NCBI GenBank assembly: GCA_965153455.1 | Contig: OZ234495.1 | Span: 7,622,875 to 7,686,874 of the forward strand | Reading direction: 5' to 3' | Origin: Sphagnum compactum | Taxonomy: Eukaryota; Bryophyta; Sphagnopsida; Sphagnales | DNA: 64,000 bases | In this document: positions 37,606-50,880 of the stretch, in pieces | How positions within the stretch are numbered: the first letter of the stretch is position 1 | Layout of the letters: each line of letters begins with the position of its first letter | Notes under the pieces: generated by a model | Database searches by the model: none | Told to the model about the DNA's origin: nothing | What the model saw: the letters and a program-made list of their open reading frames with translations, nothing else | Made by a program: the position numbers and the translations under genes

Positions 37606-40600
37606 GTAATACTTTTATTTTGGGGGGGGTGTCCATAGTGTGAGTGTTTCTTTTTTTGTGATGGACCAATCAAATAAGCCCATCACACCAAAAAACCAAA
37701 AGTCACTTTGGATACAACCCCTCAACTTATATGACTCCAAAGTTCAAACTAACAATAGGTATCCAAGCAATAGCAACAATAGATGAATGTTATGTCATGT
37801 TTCTTTAGCCAAATTAGGTTTTTTTGGGTGTTCTTTAAAATTAAAGAAATAAGCTGGTGTTGGGTTTTGGGGGGGAATATTCTCAAGCTTAGTTTTAAGG
37901 TGCATGCCAGCCAGGAATATGCAGGTATTGTATGCGTAGAATATTCCTTTTTTTTTTTTTTTTTGGTTACTACTTAATCAACCACATTTGCAAGAGATTT
38001 CAGTAATAGAAGTTGTAACACTTTTTTTTTTCCCTTTCTTTCTTTTAAAGTTTCTCCAAGGTTGGTTGTCTTTGGCTACAAGTGTTAGATTGTTGGTGGA
38101 TTTTTGGCTATTCATTCTCCTCAAAGGATAAATCTAGGCAATTTTCTAGTAAACCGGAGAAACTCCAAAGTGAAATCTTCCAAAGGAGCACTCAACAACG
38201 AACCATTGAGATTACATATCAAACAAAATTGACCAAGGAACAAGCAAAGAAAAAACATACATCTGAACCTCCTCATTGCTCAAATTTCAATGCATTTACA
38301 CAAAATTAAAATCATAATCTTGAAACAAACTAAGAAAAAAAAAAAAAACTTTTGAAAAGTATTCAACTGTCTCAACTGCCCATTGCAACAAAAAGTGTTT
38401 TGCAAAACAAGGTTAATTGACCATAACATCATACAAGCCACATTAGAATCACATAAACCATCTCATAAAGACATCAAAATAGAACATCAACATGGAAACA
38501 AAATGGTAAGTTGTAATTTGAAGTGGTATCCATTTAGGATTCACCAACTTCACTTACACTCAAAAACTAGCAAACACTTGTAGCAGCTTGCAAGGCTACC
38601 AAAACCCGAAGGATAGATTATTTTTTCCATTAAAAAACTGCATAGTTGATAAGCCTTAAACAAACTAAACTCTCACACCATATAGAGGACAACACTACAC
38701 ACCATTGTTCATATGCACTTAAATATAGAAAATAATGCAAGGTGTCAAATTTTTGGGAGAACATTATGACTATTAAACCCATTGGTAGTGAGTTGATTAT
38801 ACAATTTCAACTTGCACAATGCCAAAGAGTTGAAGTTTTGCTCATTCTCCGCATTCCCAAGGACTTCTACCACCACAATATCTACCAACTTGAAGTACTA
38901 TCTAAAAGAACAAGAGAATACTTTGGATGTGAAAGAGTGCACCAAAGGCGCATCAAAGGATTTAGATTGAACGATTTAACCATGCTAGTACATGCATTTG
39001 ATTTAGTGGCCAACTTGAACATAAATTGTTGAATGTCAAGGAAAGTCATTGACAACACTTCAAGTACCCGTACTTCTTGGGGTGGCAAAATGCAATCTTA
39101 ATCGCATCCAAATGCTTGTTGTTGACGCTTTATTTTGCATCGAATTGTACAACCAATATTGTGGGTACACCACACGTAAGGTACCCATGATGTCATGAAT
39201 AAAAAATCTTCTTTGCAATTATGTAAAAAGACAATCAATAGCCCCTATAACACACATAAACATCCACATCCAATTTTGTGGTCAGATTAAATATTTACAA
39301 AAAATCTAAATTTCAAATATAAACAACAAATGAAATACAAGGGGGCTAGGGTATAGGAATACACCTACACATTCTACCTTTAGTCAATGTGATGTTTGTA
39401 CCATAAACTCCCCTCATCACATATGAGACTTCACCACTTTGCAAATTAACATGAATAGCCTAGATGTGTTCTTGATTCACATCAAATGCTAGATGTTCAA
39501 CATCTCTGTTCAAAATTTATGACCCAACATATGATTATTAACTCATGTTTAACACACAACAAAACATTGTAACCTTCTAACGCATTAGACTTGAACTTCA
39601 TGTTGTGAATCATTGTCCCTGAAATTTCTTGAAATATACCTCCACTATGTAGTTCCAGTTTTGGTGTCTTATTCTAACACTTTTTAGAGGTTCTTTTTCC
39701 TAATTGAGTGGGGTGGCTGGTATCCGTCAAATGTACACATCAAATGTAGCCAACAATTTCATGGTGCAATAGTGCGCCCTTCAAAGGTCACAATTTGCTC
39801 AGACTTCTCTAACAGATCATATCTTGCCAAATACAGGATCACTTTGACAGTCACATGTGCACAGAGCCATCATTGTAGAAAATCCTTCTGCAAGTATAAG
39901 TAACTTAGACAATGAACCCACCTGCATAGGAGCTAGGTTGGGTCCAAGAGACAGGACTATGCAACTGACTCCCATAGCATTATTTGATTTATTTCCTTCA
40001 AGATGTGCAAAAACCTCCTTTCTCCCTTGCTAACACTACCTATATGCTTCTAAGCTCTGGTGTCAACCTGTTCAAAGCAGCTAGCTTCAGAAGTAAGAGC
40101 TAAAAGTCAATATTTGGGTGATCAGTAATAGAATTTAGGACAAAACACAGAATCCTTTTCCTTGCCCAAAGTGTGAAAGAAGCCTCCCATGGGCCCTGTT
40201 GTAAAAACATGGTCACACCTGTTTCCATCATGCCCACCCACTTGAAGAAACTTCAGCAGTCATAAGGATGGGTGATTTGAGCTTTTCAGTTATCAAAGGG
40301 TTACTCATGTACACCCTCTCCCACAAAAACACTAATCAAAATTGATTGTTTTTGTCATTTGTCTTCCTTTCACATTCATACTCCATTGATACCATATGTC
40401 CACAACAATTCTATGACAGATTTGTCAGCTAGTCGGCCAACCTGAACACAGTAATCATCAGAATACAAAAACAAATTTTAGAATCCAGAATATAGGTGAA
40501 ATTGACATAGTCCCAAATCTACAAAATAGTTTCTGCACCAGAGATCAACATCTAACAAAACTATAGCTTATAACTGATGCAAATGATTTCAACTACAAGC

Positions 40601-42060
40601 TCATTGTGTGAAACTGTATCAAATTAAGGTAATTTCATTTCACATTATTTATGATCTTTCCCTTCACCTTCCTACCAGAAAATTCCTCACTTTGATTGAG
40701 TCTTCATTGAGATTGCATTGACAAGGTTGCAATTCATCATCTGACCCAGTATCCTCACATGAAGGTAAGAGAATGTAAATCTTAACATATCAAGATGACC
40801 CAAGTTTACATAGCCTCATGATGAAATTGTGCAAAAAAGATGACACATCAATGAAGAGGTGACTGATGAATCATGATGTGCTATAAACTCTGCCAGAACA
40901 TGACCTAGAAATCTTGCCTGGCACACTCAAAGGAGCAATCAGAGTGTGTGGAGTCACAAAATAGCCATGCATTTGGCACAACTATAATTCAGCACCATCT
41001 TTGTTCTTGCCAATTCATCCATTGTTTGCCAACACAGGGATAAAGTATCCCATCAAGACAAATGTCATTTAGTTTACAAAATGGTATTGAAATAAACTCT
41101 GCACATAAGAAGTTGGCTTCACCCATCTGAGTCAAAAGTCAAGGACATGCCGTGGCTAGCAGTCAACGAGCAAATACTGAAACAGATTTACAAGAAGGCT
41201 ACTATATTTGTAGAGAAAGAGAAATTGTTGAAACACGAGAATGCACCCAACCAAGGTACTGCAATTCAAGTCTAACCAGTAAGTTATCCGTTGAGATCCA
41301 AGTTCACTAGGGCAAAAACCTTCATACAATGTTGGAGAGTTGGCTTCACAATTCCCTCATCACGCATTACAACCTTCAAAACCAACAGGGTAACAAAAGA
41401 CCTTACATGTAGAAAATCCCAGGAATCACAATTCTTAGAGCCTGAAAGTTTGAGTTCAGTATATGAGGGATAGTCTTACAAAGATGAGCAGCACTGTAAC
41501 ATCAAAGTAAGGGGGAAAAAAAAAGGAAAAGGAAAATCATCCTTCAGACCTAAGTTCCTTGAGCAAATCTACAACTGCAAGCCCTCATTCTTTCTTTGTA
41601 GCTGGTGCTACTGGTCCTTTTCTGAAAGCCTACAAAAATCAAAACACCAATGCCATCAAAACACGAACGCAATCACAGATTCACCAACAAATCAAAAGAA
41701 GAAGAAGAAGAAGAAGAAGCACAAGAAGAAGGACGACGACGAAGACGGAAACCCTACAAAAACCCTAAAAAACACTTCGAAGATTTGGAACCAAGAAGAA
41801 GAACTCTCAATAGTTTTCATCTAAAGGTATTCGTCAGTCATCCATCCATTAGGATGAGAACGCCTTTTTCATCCACTGGATGCCCTTCTGACACGGTAAG
41901 TTGTAGATGAACCTCAACTGAGCTAATATCTGGTTTCACCGTGGTAACCTATTCTGTAAGAAGTAGGTCCTATATATAGGTAGGTAGGTAGGTAGGAAAA
42001 TAGATAACTACCAGGTAGGTAGATGGTTTAGATGTAGTATGTATATACATAGGTAAATGC
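37606..42060. other. AT-rich intergenic DNA, no gene recognised
   Basis: Only short open frames. Those at 38082-38309 and 38742-39032 are unassignable. 39700-41500 is less AT-rich and could hide short exons, but none shows a domain I recognise. A GAAGAA-rich low-complexity tract lies near 41697-41750 and a GTAG tetranucleotide run near 41979-41996. Confidence 0.45.
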
Positions 42061-42063
42061 TGA

Positions 42064-42123
42064 TTTTACTACCTACCTACTAATAACCTGCAAGGAGGTT
42101 GTTAGTAGTAGGTAGTAGTAAAA
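42064..42123. repeat. Imperfect palindrome upstream of histone H4
   Basis: TTTTACTACCTACCTACTAA (42064 onwards) pairs with the GTTAGTAGTAGGTAGTAGTA arm ending near 42123. Only a few mismatches and a short central loop around GCAAG separate the arms. It directly precedes the H4 copy of the TERT/H4 shared element. Confidence 0.65.
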
Positions 42124-42143
42124 AGGGCAACTGAGCTAACCAC

Positions 42144-42255
42144 CATGGTTAGATAGGGAACTTCGACGCCAACAGAAAACTGTTTCCTCATCACTTGTCA
42201 TCCATCCTTCCTGGGTGCACTCTGTGGAGGTGCTGGTTCACTCTCTGACCAAACT
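42144..42255 (+). repeat. Element shared by TERT and histone H4 upstream regions, copy B
   Basis: Aligns with 2339-2460; both contain CCAACAGAAAACTGTTTC, CATCCATCCTTC and TTCACTCTCTG in the same order and strand relative to the downstream gene. It lies about 480 bp before the H4 ATG and about 270 bp before its TATA box. Confidence 0.7.
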
Positions 42256-42404
42256 AAAGTTTCAAACTGTGTCTCCACGGGGACTCGCTCCTGCCCATCC
42301 GATGATCCTGGAATCGGACGGATGCCCAAGCCCCTGACAACTTAGATCGCAACTCCTGATGATAATCGACCGTCCGATAGAAATCCCCATTTTGAATCCA
42401 ACGA

Positions 42405-42540
42405 ATGTTATTGGCGCATCACACGGATCGACCTAAAGGTACGAAAAAGTGGTTTTATTAATAGGTCAGTATATTAACTTAACTATAGTAACTTTGGTGT
42501 AACTTGAGTTACATTGGTGTGCTTTCTATAAATTCTAGGG
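42405..42540 (+). promoter_or_regulatory. Histone H4 promoter region
   Basis: TATAAATT at 42527-42534 is a good TATA box with a GC-poor surround. Upstream, TTGGCGC (near 42411) resembles part of an E2F site, and CACGGATC (near 42422) is one mismatch from the plant histone octamer CGCGGATC. The element assignments are inference. Confidence 0.5.
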
Positions 42541-42687
42541 TTTGAGCAATGCACTGCACGTCAGTGTTCAAGTGTTTAATTCTTTCGTCTGCTTCTAAGA
42601 CTGGACTTGCGCAGCTTCAGATTGTGCGCACTTGTTGAATCATCGGTTTGGGGCTTTCTGTTTCTTGCTTGCAACAGCTAGTTTTGA

Positions 42688-43047
<360 letters not shown>

Positions 43048-44355
43048 GATTCAAGTCTTGTCCGCTTTTTTCCTTCTAATGGTGTTCTTAAACACCACCC
43101 CCTAACTGGGATTTGTCGCTCTTTCAGACTTTTGCGGTGGAATAGGAGGCCTTTTGCTCTGTTCTCAAAATTGAAAGTTATCCATGTTTACAAATCCATG
43201 TGCATTTCTTGGCTTTCTCGTCCTTATTTTGTCTTTGTGTTCTTTCCTCTCAGCTTGGTAGGTCTTTCTTCTGTAATCATTTCTATTACTTAAAATTGTC
43301 TGACTTTTCTTAGTTGTGAAGATGGGGGCTTCTTTCGCAGAGTTATTCAACATGGAAAAGGTGTTTGCAAATTGTTTCTGCTGATAGGAGAACGTGTAAG
43401 GGTTCTTGTAATGTAGTTGTAAGGTATATTATAATGGACAATAATCTCTTGGGCCCATAAGCTGATGTATGCAAGTGAATGGTTGGGCTTTATGTAACTG
43501 GCCATTCACTTGCATACATTGGTGACTTATAAGCTTGCTTAAAAGTCAGACACTTTTAAGTAACTAAGTTAGAAGCTTTTCATGGTTGGGCTTTATGAAA
43601 AATAGAGTGGCCAGCTCTTACCTGGCCTTATTGTTTTGGTGTTCTGGTTTGGACTTCTGCCCTTTGTTCAGATGAATGTTGCTGACAGCATTGCCTTATA
43701 TTATGTTGCTAATAAAGTCCATGGGTGATGCTGGCAGTCCATACCCATCAAATGAGCTTAGAACAATAAATTTGAAGGGTGTGTTCCTAAAATGCCCAAA
43801 GCAGTCTGCTAAACCATTGTCTGCAAAAGCTTAATTGAGTAAAATTTAGAATATCAATTCAAATTACTGCAATAAATTGGCAGCCCTCAACAAATCTTGA
43901 TTCTGCTAAGCATTAAATTAACGGACTTTACTGTACCCATTACTTCTCTAAGATAGCTACACCAAACCCTATTGCAACTATAATAGAGTTTCCAATGAAA
44001 CTGTTAATTCTCTAGATGAAAATGACATCCTGCCAAATCCAGCAATTTCATCAGCCAGAACACAAAACTTGTGAAGGCAAGATAAAGTTCCCCTACAAAT
44101 CAAGTAGTGTACAAAATTTCAGAATGTGAACTGCGATTAACATAGACTCACAATCTCACATACTCCATCATGCAACTCTTCTGCCAAAACCAAAACTCCC
44201 TAAAGAACCAGTCCTACCAAAAATATTGTATTTCTTTGCTGCCCTAAAATCTCTTGCCACTGCTACCATAAAGGAAATTGTGAAAAAAAATAAATGTGAT
44301 GGCAGCAAAAATTAGTGTACAAGTTCTTGTGCTTCACACTCTTGTAAACAAAATG
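43048..44355. other. Convergent 3' region between H4 and deacetylase
   Basis: Contains the H4 and deacetylase 3' UTRs. A perfect 18-bp inverted repeat with a 19-base loop lies at 43465-43519 (ATGTATGCAAGTGAATGG and its complement). AATAAAG near 43709 could be a poly(A) signal. No further gene seen. Confidence 0.55.
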
Positions 44356-47300
44356 TCAATGATGCTTGTGTGAACATCTGGATCCCTTGTGACTGTGGGA
44401 CATGAGCATCTGAAACCGGTTTTTAAACAAGAAGTCATACACCACTCTTCGCCGTCCCCATTTCCACCAAACTGGTCCACCTGTGTGACGCCGCCTTAAA
44501 TATCTCTTTCTTGCAGATCTACCCCCATTGGAAAGGGCAGCCAGCTGAGAATTAAACTTCAAAAACGTAGGCGCATGTAAAGCTGACCAGTAATCCCTTT
44601 GTGCTAAAAATACCTCTACCATTGCTAGTGCGCCAGCTGCTGTTGGTTGGAGGCTATCAGGACATGGACTTACAACTCCACCTTGCAACACCTGAAATCA
44701 AAATCATATAGCTTTTAATCAAACTGTTTAGCTGCTTCATTTTCAAATAGAATTCAAAAAAATTTGAGCAATATAAAGCAACTGCAGCATGAAATATGCC
44801 ACTCATTGCAGAGAAATTACCTTCATAACCTCTGCCACCGAGGATGAGATTGAGCGCAAGTTATATCCACCTTCCAGAATGACCAACATCCTACCATTGG
44901 AAAGAGAATTCAAAAGGGCCGTCATATGTGCATAGCCAGATGGAGTCACATCACACCCTCCCAGTGGGTCTCCTCTTGCCGCATCAAAGCCAGCAGAGAT
45001 GATTGTAAAATCAGGCTGAAATTGGTGTGAAATTGGAAGAACAAGATGCTGAAATGCTGAAAGATAATCCACATCTCCTATTCCACCACAACCCCAAGGG
45101 ATGTTTACACAAAAGCCCTCCCCAGGGCCACTACCCACTTCTCCAGCACCACCTGTTCCAGGGTAGAATGTACCACCTTCATACCTGCAGCATGACAGTC
45201 ACGGCTTGCTCAATCTCAGCTGGGAAGGTTTACCCAATGACAATAACACCAAGCAACCCAATAAACCCCAGATATTATAGCACATTTGATTGCCACTGAA
45301 CCTGTCTGCTAACCCCATGGTTCTCTGAATAATTCAAACTACCAGGATCTGCCAAAGGTGACCTTGAACAACAGAATTTGCAAGTTCAAGATGCAGAAGC
45401 AGATGCAATGAACATACTAGTGCAGAGATCATCTAGGACAGTGATATGGTCCAAGATCTAGCAGAAACCAGCAATAATACATATGGCGTGCCTCCTAAAT
45501 GTCAAAAAACTATGAAGGCACAGAAGGTCAAATGGCAGGAGATGGATCCATGCTGCACATACCTGTGCAAGGAGATATAAAGGACCGTGGGATCTTGCTC
45601 AAAAATCCCTTGTGTTCCATTCCCATGGTGCACATCCCAATCAACAATAAGCACCTTATTGGCGCCTGCAGCCTGGGCAGCACGAGCAGCAACACAAGCA
45701 TTATTGTGCAAGCAGAACCCCATCACAGTTTCTTCTTCAGCATGATGTCCAGGTGGCCTCACCAAAGCAAACCCATTGTGGGCTTTCCCGGTTATGATTG
45801 CAGTTGCCAAATCAGCACAAATCCCTGCTGCAAGCCTAGCTGCTAGAGCTGAATATTTATTCGCATATGTATCAGGAGTAAAATAAGTTAGGTCTTCATG
45901 TTCTGTGGCTTCAACAACATCTACATGCTTTGAAGAGTGAACTAATTTAAGCTCATCCTGTGTTGCTTCCCTTGCAGGAATACTGAAGCAATTGGGACCT
46001 GGAAGGAGTCCTGATACTTCCAGACCTGCCAAGATAGCACGTAACCGGTTTGGCCTCTCTGGATGCATCTTCTCTGTCTCCTCATGTAATAGCATTCGGG
46101 GGTCATACCCAATGGCAGTTCGCTTCTCAGGTTCTAACTCTAAAGCTCCTGTATACACACAAATTATAGATAACACCATGATTCTCACTTTAGGACAAAG
46201 TGAAGGAAGAAACAGAAATGGTACATTCAGTATGTAGAAAATTTAGGTATCACACAAACAACACAAAAAACAGCTAGGAAACAAAAGCCTTCAGAAGACC
46301 AGCATGTTTGCAATCTTGTGGAGTGTAGTGATTTTAGTTGCATTGTTTTTAGTAGTAATAGATGATTATTGGCCCAAAGCTGAAGACTACAACATCAAAT
46401 TCAGTAGCAAAAGGAAGAATCACTATTGTGTGTGTGATTAATGAGAAAACTTCAGAGATGAAGTGGTGACCCTTCTTACAAATCATCAAAAGTCACAGTG
46501 TCTCCAAACAGATTGACTCCACAACATCTTTGTGTCTGTCTAGACATCTCAAACTTATTCTAACCTTATATTCTGAAATTCTCGAGTTTTAGGTATGTAC
46601 AATACAATCTGTGCAATAATCTGACATGCCAAATCTTTTGGGACAAAGTGAAGGAAAAAGCCTACATTATTATGAGTCTTCAAGAAGAACCTACAAGTAA
46701 AGAAAGAAGCATAAGCAAGTGGAACTCAAGTATCCATTAATCTTACACTGTCCACAGAAGAAGAATACAATTTGAAGTTTGAGAACGGATCCTGCACAGA
46801 CCTTGTAAGGTTTGACAACTTGGGAAATGAAAATACCTGAAGACATCAAATCAGGTGACAACTGACTGGATTGTACTCCATCATGCTTGGAAGCAGGGTC
46901 TTTATCTTTTGATTCTCCTTCGCCTTCAAATATCAACCCACTCACCATCCCCCGCTCCAGTACATCAGCATTTCAAAAAGAAGAAAGCTTCAAATGGAAG
47001 TTGAAATGTTGAGAATTGTGGCACTCACAGGCTCAGGAGCAAGGCAAAGAACAAGATAAAATGAAGGGTCGTAGTACAAAAGCATGTCACCTGCAGAGTC
47101 AAAAGATGATGCAAGATAGCCCCGATTGAGAATGCCAGAGGTGCGATGTTCACCGCAGCGAATGCAATGAGTAGCCTCATCTGGATTTGGACAAGTGCAG
47201 TTGATGCAAAACCAGCGCATGTATGGCTTCCAGTCTATGTCCTCAGACTCATCATCATCAGCTGCTCCATCTTCCAATATGCCTTCAGCATACCTGGCAA

Positions 47301-47433
47301 AGAAATCCTCGGCATAGGATTCTTGCTGCTGCTGCTCTTGCTGATTAGGGGGATCCATACTGTGATCCAGTAGATCTCCCTGTCCCATTATGTGAGATGG
47401 TCCACCTTCAAGGCACCTCCTCTTCTCCATCAT
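44356..47433 (-). CDS. HDA15: Class II histone deacetylase with RanBP2 zinc finger (HDA15-like), 5 exons
   Basis: Zn-dependent deacetylase that removes acetyl groups from histone lysines, usually as a transcriptional corepressor. Minus-strand exons 47433-47029, 46954-46837, 46148-45563, 45184-44821 and 44691-44356 join in frame to 602 residues (Arabidopsis HDA15: about 550). A RanBP2-type finger spans residues ~74-93 (WFCINC...CIRCG, CX2CX10CX2C with the conserved Asn). The catalytic domain runs ~175-490: RPPGHH (His 309/310), DWDVHHGNG (Zn ligands Asp 346, His 348), GFDAARGD (Asp 437) and LEGGYN (Tyr 477). The C-terminal tail keeps VWWKWGRRR. All key residues are present, so it should be active. 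The start is ATG 47433; a second ATG follows directly, and upstream codons in the frame lack an ATG. The gene symbol is by family similarity. Confidence 0.93.
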
Positions 47434-48189
47434 TGTACCAATGCTCACAGGACAACATCTATGCACACAGGGTAATGTTCTCCACCTCAATCCTCAGAAA
47501 AACAATGCACCACATCCATGCTCACCTACACCATGGAAAGAAAATCACACAAACTCCATCAAACCCTAAACATGAACTATTTCAATTAAAAATTCCTCTC
47601 CCATTCCTACCACTCCTGATCATCAAACCCCACAGAAAAACCAGGCCAGAAGACGAAAATGCTAAGACTGCCAAGGCTCCTCTTCCATTTTTCTCTTCCT
47701 CGATACAAATGCCCCACAAACCCCAGGAAAAACTAGAACCCTAAACCCAACAAACATGGACAAAAAGAAAACCCTAAACCCAGCAAACATGGACAAAGGA
47801 AAATCCTACACACACGCGCGCGCGCACACACACACACAAAAGAAAAATAAATCCTTGGTCCTCTTCAGCTTCACGGCTTACTCGCAAAGCAAACTTCATT
47901 GTCTGACCATCGTACCATATGAGGCGGCATCATGGCGAGTTTGTTTCTCGACAGCGATTTCTTGAGAAACATGGCCAGAGTGAACCAGCAGCCCCCATGA
48001 CTGCAGCAGTTGGCCGTTCTGTCCATAGGATGGGCGTCCTTTTCTCATCCCGTTCTTGACTCACAATTAACCAACATAGTACCACAGTCAACCTTTGGTT
48101 TTCTTTTTTCTTGGTCCTTTTTCTTTCTCAGCCCTGACCTCCCCATACTACCCTCCCACCTACCTACCTACCTATGCTATTCACTTACA
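47434..48189. promoter_or_regulatory. Deacetylase upstream region with telo-box repeat and CA/CG tract
   Basis: Two ~33-bp direct repeats (about 47740-47805) each contain CCCTAAACCC and CAAACATGGACAAA; AAACCCTAA is the plant telo-box found in many promoters of growth-related genes. At about 47810-47838 an alternating CA/CG/CA tract (CACACGCGCGCGCGCACACA) could adopt Z-DNA. Both lie within 400 bp upstream of the deacetylase start, so in likely 5' UTR or promoter. Confidence 0.55.
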
Positions 48190-49800
48190 TCTTTTTCCCT
48201 ACCTACCAAATATGACCAACCCCCTTACCTACTTACTCTTTATCCTTTCAAGGCTAAATCCCTATCTCTTGGCAAAACGTTTATCTTTTCTTGGTTAAAC
48301 TTCTCTATTTCTCGGCAAAACCTTCATACTCCCTAGCTAAACCTTTACGTATTAGTAACATCTTTTTATTCCCTACCTAAAATTTTATTTCTTGTCAAAA
48401 CCTTTCGATTTCCTAAAAACTCTATTTCTTGACAAAACCTTTTTACTCCCCAGCTAAACCTTTACGTATTAGCAACATTTTTTTTATTCCCTAACTAAAA
48501 TTCTATTTTTTGGCAAAACCTTTCAATTTCCTAAAAACTTTATTTCTTGACAAAACCTTTTTACTCCCTAGCTAAACCTTTACTTCTCTACAAAACTTTT
48601 TTATTCCCTAACTAAACCTCTACTTCTCGACAAAACATTTTCATCTCTGGCTAAACCTTTACATATTGGCAAATCATTTTTATTTTTTGCTTAAACTTTT
48701 ATTTCTCAACAAAACCTTTCTATTACCTAGTCAAACCTCTACTTATTTACAATTTTTTTTCCCTGGCTAAACCTTTATTTTTCAACAAAACCTTTCTACT
48801 CCATGGCTAAACTTTTAATTCTAAGCAAAACTATTATATTCCTTGGTTAAACCTTTACTTCTCGACAAAATGTTTCCACCCCCTGGCTAAACTTTATTTT
48901 TTGGCAAAATCTTTTTAATCTTTGGTTAAACTTCTCCTCAACAAAACCTTTCTACTCCCTGGCTAAATCTCTACCTCTTGGCAAAACCTTTTTATTCCTT
49001 AGTAAACCTTTAATTTTTAGCAAAACCTTTACATCTTATTGATTAAACCTTTTTTCTTAGTTAAACTTCTACCACTTGGTAAAACCTTTATATATTTTTG
49101 GCTAAACCTTTACCTTTCAACAAATTTTCTATTGTTTGTTAAACCTTTCTTTCTTGGTAAAACATTTATATCTTCTTAACTAAACCTCTACCTTTTAACA
49201 AAGCCTTCGTTTTTTTTTTGTTAAACTTTTACCTTTCAATAAAACCTCTATATGTTTTTGGCTAAATTTTTACCACTTGGCAAAACCTCTATCTTTTCTT
49301 AATTAAACCTCTATCATTTGGCAAAACCTCCATATTTTCTTGGTTAAACTTTTATTGTTTAGCAAAACTTTTATCTTTTCTTGGCAAAACCTCTACCATT
49401 TGGCAAAACCTCTATCTTTTCTTAGCTAAACCTTTATTTCTCAAAAAAACCTTTTTTCTTAGCTAAACCTCTACTTCTTGGCAAAACCTTTATTTTGTGG
49501 CAAAACATTTTTTTATTGGCAAAACCTCCATGTCTTCTTGGCTAAACATTTATTCTTGACAAAACTTTTATTTATTTTTGGTTAAGCCTTTGCCATTCAA
49601 TAAAACCTTTTTGTTTTTTAGTTAAACCTTTACGTTTTGGAAAACCTCTATATTTTCCTAACTAACCTTTTCAACTTCTTAACTAATTTTTTACATATTA
49701 ATAAAAGATTTATACTTTGTCACTAATTTCCATTATTTCTTGGCTAAATTTCTATGGTTCGGCAAAATTTTATATTTTCTACCTAAACATTTACTTAAAC
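48190..49800 (+). repeat. 1.6-kb degenerate minisatellite, ~20-bp half units
   Basis: Dozens of alternating modules of the form GGCTAAACCTTTACTTCT and GACAAAACCTTTTTATTCC. The CTAAACCT and CAAAACCT cores recur every 18-25 bases over the entire stretch. Strong divergence between copies suggests an old array. Periodicity drifts towards the right end. Confidence 0.92.
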
Positions 49801-50029
49801 ATCTATCGCCAAATTAAAAAGTTCATTGAAGCAATTGTAGTTGCCACTTGAAGTTCATTGAGGTAGGTGTAGTTACCACTTGAAGTTCATTGAAATAGTT
49901 ATAATTCAAACTTGTAGGAGGAGGAAATGAAGTTGTTGAGTTAAAAATTGAACTGCCGCAAGACAAGGCCTTCCTTCAACACCAAGCATTACTACAATCA
50001 TATATATTAATTCAGACAGTCCGTCTGTC

Positions 50030-50300
50030 TGTGACGGGGGTTTTGGGGGCTGGGGGAGGGAGAGGCCGGTGAAGCAGCGGGTGACAGGTGACGGGGCAGG
50101 GGGGGGCCAGCACGAGCGGGGGGGGGGCCAGCACGGGGCGGGAAGTTAATTATATATAATAGGGGAACGGGGGGGGAGGATCAACGGGTTAAAGAATCGG
50201 AGTGGAAAATGCGAAGGAGGGGGGGGGGGTCGACGGGGTAAAGAACCGGAGTGGGCAATAGGAAGGACCGGGCGGGGGGGAGCTCGACGGGTGCATTATG
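50030..50300 (+). repeat. G-rich island with G-quadruplex motif
   Basis: A sharply GC-rich block in AT-rich DNA. GGGGGTTTTGGGGGCTGGGG (from 50036) plus the following GAGGG gives four G-runs with loops of 4, 2 and 1 bases, a canonical quadruplex motif. Further right are 2-3 imperfect ~60-bp units carrying poly-G followed by TCGACGGGGTAAAGAACCGG-type sequence, and a repeated GGGGGGGCCAGCACG. Confidence 0.85.
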
Positions 50301-50339
50301 CACTGGGTTCACACTAGTGTTAAACAAAAAGCCAACATG

Positions 50340-50880
50340 TGCCAAGATGTCTATGCGCTCATCATCATCATGTTGTTGTTTTCCTTTGTGTAATGTTGCA
50401 AACAAGATGACAACAAACGTGAAGCTCAACATTGTCTTGTTTTTTTTTCTTCTTTATGTGGCTCTACAAACAGAATGATGACGAATGTGTAACTCATCGT
50501 CATCACCTTCCTTTTAAAAAAACAAAAAGGACAACAACGAATTGTGCACTCATGGTCATCATCTTTCCTTTTTGTGTTGCCTTGCAAAAAAACAACAACA
50601 ATCTACATGCTCATTGTCTTCCTATTTCCTTTTTGTGTCACCTTGCAAAGAAAACAACAATGAGCATGCAACTCATTGTTGCCTTCTTGTTTTTTAAAAC
50701 TTATGTTTTGGAAAAGAAAAGGACAACAATGAATGTGCACTTATTAGCATCCTGTTTTTTTTTTCTATCACCTTACAAAGAGAACGACAACTAACACACA
50801 ACTCATTGTCATTTTTTTTTAAAACTTATGTTTTCAAAAAAAAACCGATAACAAGCATGTGCTCATCATCGTCCTTTTTC
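50340..50880 (+). repeat. Degenerate tandem repeat (~75-90-bp unit)
   Basis: Units contain CTCATCGTCATC-type, TTCCTTTTTGTG and CTTGCAAAGAAAACAACAA blocks repeated about six times. CAAAAAGC.A.CATGTG.CAAGATGT occurs at both edges (50325-50350 and 50910-50935). Open frames here reflect the repeat. Confidence 0.75.

Noticed and set aside
45499-46237. Plus-strand frames over the deacetylase
   Set aside because: Antisense shadows of exon 3, which carries the catalytic motifs.
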